Of a DNA stretch of 10,436 nucleotides, positions 7,216 through 10,436 are shown one piece after another; within the stretch, counting starts at the first letter, position 1, and each line of letters opens with the position of its first letter. A program made the translations under genes and the position numbers. The notes under the pieces are model-generated. The model did no database searches. It saw only the letters and a program-made list of their open reading frames with translations, and was not told the DNA's origin. The DNA is taken from positions 1-10,436 of the forward strand of contig NZ_CALBSN010000114.1 of NCBI RefSeq assembly GCF_937967675.1, in the 5' to 3' direction. Source of the stretch: an uncultured Flavobacterium sp. GTDB taxonomy: Bacteria; Bacteroidota; Bacteroidia; Flavobacteriales; Flavobacteriaceae.

Positions 7216-8067
7216 ATGCGGTTTTTCATATCCATATTTTTACTTTCAATGATGCTTTTTTCCTGTGATTATTTCAAATCAGAGAAAAAGCCTAGGGCCA
7301 TTGCACGGGTTGGTGAAAGTTATTTATTTGAATATGATATAGAGAATTTAGTACCAAAAGGAACTTCAAAAAAAGATAGTATAGCGATAGTAAAATCATT
7401 TATTGATAGATGGGCTTCTCAAAAAATACTATTTGAAGCTGCGGAACGAAATATAGGGAAAGAAAAAGTTTCAGAGTTTAATACTTTAATAGAACAATAT
7501 AAAATTGATTTATATACAAAAGCCTACATTGAAGAGTTGGTAATAAGACAAATTGACACTACGGTAACTGAAGAACAGATTAAACAATATTATAATGAGA
7601 ATAAGCAATATTTTAAAAATTCTTCAGAACTAGTGAAACTCAGATATATAAATTTAGTTAAAGAAAATCCAAAATTCTCTAAAATTAAATCAAAGTTTAG
7701 TTCCTTTACCAAAAAAGATAGAAAAGAGTTGGAGCAATTGGCTGTACAATTTAAAAGTTATGCTTTTAACGACTCTATTTGGGTAGATATCAATCAAGTT
7801 TATGAGAAAATACCGTTTATTAATATAGAGAATAAGCAAAAATATATCTCAAATGGAATGAATTTTCAATATCCCGATTCAACAACAGTTTGGTTGGTTA
7901 AAGTGAATAATGTTTTACCAAAGGATAGCGCCACGCCTCTTGAGTTTTTAAAACCAACCATTAAGCAGATTATTATAAATAAAAGAAAATTAGAATTAAT
8001 TAATACAATAGAAAAAGAGATTACGAATGATGCCATTAAAGACAATAAATATGAAGTTTATAAATAA
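7216..8067 (+). CDS. SurA/PpiC-related lipoprotein, apparently without an active isomerase domain
   Basis: The 283-residue product begins with a short signal peptide ending LFSC; Cys17 is the likely lipidation site. Residues 26-135 resemble the N-terminal SurA/PpiC chaperone module: AIARVGESYLFEYDIENLVP, then a helical stretch with IDRWASQKILFEAAERN, then VTEEQIKQYYNENKQYF (117-133). After that a parvulin domain would be expected. Residues 137-232 keep its outer shape, starting at ELVKLRYINLV and ending at VWLVKVNNV, but the hallmark GG-x-L/Y, F-x-x-x-F and Y-H-I-V motifs are missing. So it is probably a non-catalytic, chaperone-only paralogue. It lies 1 base after the preceding parvulin gene and overlaps the next by 17 bases, which implies coupled expression and possibly a shared complex. 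Whether it sits in the inner or outer membrane cannot be told from the sequence. Confidence 0.85.
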   Translation: MRFFISIFLLSMMLFSCDYFKSEKKPRAIARVGESYLFEYDIENLVPKGTSKKDSIAIVKSFIDRWASQKILFEAAERNIGKEKVSEFNTLIEQYKIDLYTKAYIEELVIRQIDTTVTEEQIKQYYNENKQYFKNSSELVKLRYINLVKENPKFSKIKSKFSSFTKKDRKELEQLAVQFKSYAFNDSIWVDINQVYEKIPFINIENKQKYISNGMNFQYPDSTTVWLVKVNNVLPKDSATPLEFLKPTIKQIIINKRKLELINTIEKEITNDAIKDNKYEVYK

Positions 8068-9412
8068 AAAATTCCTTTTCACCGTTTTAGTTTTAGTTAA
8101 TATTACGGTCATTGCACAACCCAAAAAAGAGAAAGTAGATGGAGTAATTGGTGTAGTAGGTGATTATGTAGTGCTGGATTCTGATATTGATTTGGAATTA
8201 ATTCAATTAAAAGCGCAAGGTATCGATACAAAAAACATTACACGATGTCAATTGTTTGGTAAACAGTTAGAAGATAAATTGTATGCTCACCATGCTATTC
8301 AAGATAGTATTGTTGTTACTGACGCTGAAGTAAATAGTTTTATGAATGAACAATTAGATGCGATGGTGCAGCAAATTGGTTCGATTGAAAAAGTAGTTAA
8401 GTTTTATAAGAAAAAAAATATAGAAGAATTTAAGTCTTATTTTTTTGAAATTATAAAGATGAATAAGTTAACATCTCAAATGCAAAAGAAGATTGTTGAT
8501 GAAATTACCATAACTCCTGAGGAGGTTCGTAACTTTTTCAAAGAAATTCCAGCAGATGAAATTCCAACATTTGGTGCTGAAATGGAGGTTGCTCAGATTG
8601 TCGTAAAGCCTGTAATAACAGATGAAGAAAAGAAAAGAGTAGTAGAAAAATTAAAAGAAATAAGACAAGATGTATTAAATGGTGCTAGTTTTTTCAGTAA
8701 AGCGGTTCTGTTTTCTGAAGATCCAGGTTCAAGTTCTAACGGAGGGTATTATAAAATTAATCGTAAAACTGGATTTGTAAAGGAATTCAAAGAAGTAGCC
8801 TTTAGTTTAGCTGAAGGAGAAATTTCGGAACCTTTTGAAACAGACTATGGATATCATATCATTATGGTTGATAAAATTAAAGGTCAAGAGGTTGAATTGC
8901 GTCATATTTTAATTTCGCCAAAAGTTTCAAATCAAGCAATGAAAGACGCTAAGGCTAAAATCGAAGATATTCGAGCGAAAATTTTAAACAAAGAAATAAC
9001 ATTTGCTGATGCTGCTAAGTCTTCATCTGATGAAAAAGAAACCAAAAATAATGGTGGAGTTTTATTAAATCCTAGAACTATGGAGCCTAGATTTGAATTA
9101 ACAAAAATGGATCCAGCCTTATATGGTCAAGTTTCATCATTAAAAGATGGTGAAATTTCATTACCAATTTTAGATGAAGACAGATCTGGTGGTGGTTTAA
9201 AATTTTATAAAATTATAACAGTTAATAATAGAACCGAAGAACATTTAGCTGATTTCGCGAAAGATTATTTAAAAATAAAAGAGCTAGCCTTGAAAGATAA
9301 GCAAATTAAAGAAATTGCTAAATGGAGTGAAGAAAAAATAAAAGAAACCTATATTAAAATATCGGACGAATACAAAGATTGTGATTTTACTAATAATTGG
9401 TTAAAAAAATAA
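8051..9412 (+). CDS. surA: Periplasmic chaperone/peptidyl-prolyl isomerase SurA
   Basis: SurA binds unfolded outer-membrane proteins in the periplasm and passes them to the BAM complex. I chose the ATG at 8051 (453 residues) because it begins a standard signal peptide (MKFINKKFLF to VIAQ, cleavage near residue 22). The in-frame ATG at 8027 would add MMPLKTIN before the signal and lengthen the overlap with the upstream gene. The N-terminal chaperone module covers about 28-170, starting with VDGVIGVVGDYVVLDSDID as in SurA. The first parvulin domain covers about 175-275, from AEMEVAQIVV through NGGYYKINRKTGFV to YGYHIIMVDKI. The second covers about 282-391, from ELRHILISP through NNGGVLLNP to KFYKIITV. 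A helical tail with a final YKDCDFTNNWLKK follows. Length and layout match SurA well. It is the last gene of the three-gene operon, ending in a long palindrome. Confidence 0.93.
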   Translation: MKFINKKFLFTVLVLVNITVIAQPKKEKVDGVIGVVGDYVVLDSDIDLELIQLKAQGIDTKNITRCQLFGKQLEDKLYAHHAIQDSIVVTDAEVNSFMNEQLDAMVQQIGSIEKVVKFYKKKNIEEFKSYFFEIIKMNKLTSQMQKKIVDEITITPEEVRNFFKEIPADEIPTFGAEMEVAQIVVKPVITDEEKKRVVEKLKEIRQDVLNGASFFSKAVLFSEDPGSSSNGGYYKINRKTGFVKEFKEVAFSLAEGEISEPFETDYGYHIIMVDKIKGQEVELRHILISPKVSNQAMKDAKAKIEDIRAKILNKEITFADAAKSSSDEKETKNNGGVLLNPRTMEPRFELTKMDPALYGQVSSLKDGEISLPILDEDRSGGGLKFYKIITVNNRTEEHLADFAKDYLKIKELALKDKQIKEIAKWSEEKIKETYIKISDEYKDCDFTNNWLKK

Positions 9413-9455
9413 ATCATAAACCCTTTGAATGTTCAAAGGGTTTATGATTTATTTT
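9406..9455 (+). terminator. Long palindromic terminator covering the surA stop codon
   Basis: A perfect 24-bp inverted repeat pairs 9406-9429 with 9432-9455 around a TG centre. The stable core is AAACCCTTTGAA paired with TTCAAAGGGTTT. The stop codon TAA (9410-9412) is inside the left arm. The sequence after the core (TTTATGATTTATTTTATATTTT) is T-rich but interrupted, so termination is likely but may be leaky towards moxR. Confidence 0.8.
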
Positions 9456-9507
9456 ATATTTTAGTGTAATAATAATTAAGTTCAAATTTTTAAATCCTAA
9501 ATTTATT

Positions 9508-10436
9508 ATGTCAGATGTAGCAGCCATTCAGGAATTAGTTGAAAGACAAAAAGCATTAAAGCAGGAAATTGCAAAAATAATTGTAGGTCAGGATGAAGTC
9601 GTACATCAAATTGTGATGAGTATTTTTTCTGGTGGACATGCTTTATTAATTGGTGTTCCCGGATTAGCAAAAACTTTAATGGTTAATACTATTTCGCAAG
9701 CTTTAGGATTGAATTTCAAAAGAATTCAGTTTACACCTGATTTGATGCCGTCGGATATATTAGGAAGTGAAATTTTAGATGAAAATCGTCATTTTAAATT
9801 CATCAAAGGACCAATATTTTCCAATATTATTTTGGCAGATGAAATTAACAGAACGCCGCCAAAAACGCAAGCTGCTCTTTTAGAAGCTATGCAAGAACGT
9901 GCGGTGACTGTAGCCGGACATCATTATAAATTAGATTTGCCTTATTTCGTATTAGCAACTCAAAATCCAATTGAGCAAGAAGGAACTTATCCGTTACCAG
10001 AAGCGCAATTAGATCGTTTTATGTTTGCTGTGAAATTGGATTATCCAAGTTTTGAAGAAGAAGTAAATGTAGTAAAAGCAACCACTTCTGATTTTAAACC
10101 TGTGGTAAATTCTTTATTTACTGCTCAAGAAATTATTGATTTTCAAAATGTAATTCGTAAGTTACCCGTTGCTGATAATGTAATTGAATATGCAGTTTCG
10201 TTAGTAAGCAAAACGCGTCCCGATAATCCACTTTCAAACGAATTTGTGAAAACATATATCGATTGGGGTGCTGGTCCAAGGGCTTCGCAAAATTTAATTT
10301 TGGCAGCAAAAACCAACGCCGCTTTTAATGGTAAATTTTCTCCAGATATCGAAGATGTAAAAGCAGTAGCCATTGGAATTCTTCGTCACAGAATCGTAAA
10401 AAATTACAAAGCCGACGCCGAAGGAATTTCGGAAGA
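9508..10436 (+). CDS. MoxR-family AAA+ ATPase, 3' end missing
   Basis: The frame opens at ATG 9508 and runs off the right edge with 309 whole codons; the family is about 317-335 residues, so little is missing. Walker A is GVPGLAKT (49-56). Walker B is IILADE (107-112), followed by the family hallmark INRTPPKTQAALLEAMQE. The sensor-1 region is ATQNPIEQEGTYPLPEAQLDRF (150-171). The later part (DWGAGPRASQNL) is the usual MoxR lid helix with its sensor-2 Arg. MoxR proteins are cytoplasmic chaperone-like ATPases that often work with DUF58 and von Willebrand A domain membrane proteins. In Bacteroidetes they typically head a Bat-type operon, so such genes are expected just beyond the window, but this is not seen here. 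No consensus promoter is evident between the surA palindrome and the ATG, so partial readthrough from the chaperone operon is possible. Confidence 0.96.
   Translation, partial: MSDVAAIQELVERQKALKQEIAKIIVGQDEVVHQIVMSIFSGGHALLIGVPGLAKTLMVNTISQALGLNFKRIQFTPDLMPSDILGSEILDENRHFKFIKGPIFSNIILADEINRTPPKTQAALLEAMQERAVTVAGHHYKLDLPYFVLATQNPIEQEGTYPLPEAQLDRFMFAVKLDYPSFEEEVNVVKATTSDFKPVVNSLFTAQEIIDFQNVIRKLPVADNVIEYAVSLVSKTRPDNPLSNEFVKTYIDWGAGPRASQNLILAAKTNAAFNGKFSPDIEDVKAVAIGILRHRIVKNYKADAEGISE

Noticed and set aside
10143..10373. 76-codon open frame antisense to the MoxR gene
   Set aside because: It lies wholly within a strongly conserved MoxR coding region on the other strand.

Overview
The window looks like chromosomal DNA of a Flavobacteriaceae bacterium, probably Flavobacterium or a close relative. 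The evidence is the AT-rich composition, A-rich leaders without Shine-Dalgarno sequences, a promoter of the Bacteroidetes type (TTG, then TAnnTTTG) at 5187-5216, lipoproteins with short A/T-coded signal peptides, and protein sequences typical of that family. The genus is an inference; no rRNA or other taxonomic marker is present.

Layout. 1-1014 (+) is the 3' part of ffh, the signal recognition particle GTPase, ending in a strong hairpin terminator. 1082-1963 (+) is folD, the bifunctional tetrahydrofolate enzyme, with its own GAAA-loop terminator. From about 2015 to 3487 the sequence becomes more AT-rich and holds a tight run of three small exported proteins of unknown function: a Cys-rich lipoprotein (2184-2630), a tiny secreted protein broken by a -1 frameshift (2627-2838, overlapping its neighbour by ATGA), and a membrane-anchored lipocalin-like protein (2841-3239). 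A terminator follows at 3269-3306. 3524-5119 (-) is prfC, peptide-chain release factor 3, convergent with the small cluster and separated from it by a perfect, probably two-way, terminator.

A 127-bp divergent promoter region (5120-5246) separates prfC from an operon of three exported foldases/chaperones: a 655-residue protein with two parvulin domains (5247-7214), a lipoprotein with the same general layout but no recognisable catalytic parvulin domain (7216-8067), and a SurA-type protein with two parvulin domains (8051-9412). The genes are 1 bp apart and 17 bp overlapping, so they are almost certainly co-transcribed and probably serve outer-membrane protein folding in the periplasm. The operon ends in an unusually long perfect palindrome that includes the last stop codon. 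The window closes with a MoxR-type AAA+ ATPase (9508 to the edge), lacking only its last few residues.

Most of the window is housekeeping. The parts that deserve attention are the small-protein cassette between folD and prfC with its frameshifted middle gene, and the apparently non-catalytic chaperone lipoprotein between two parvulins.
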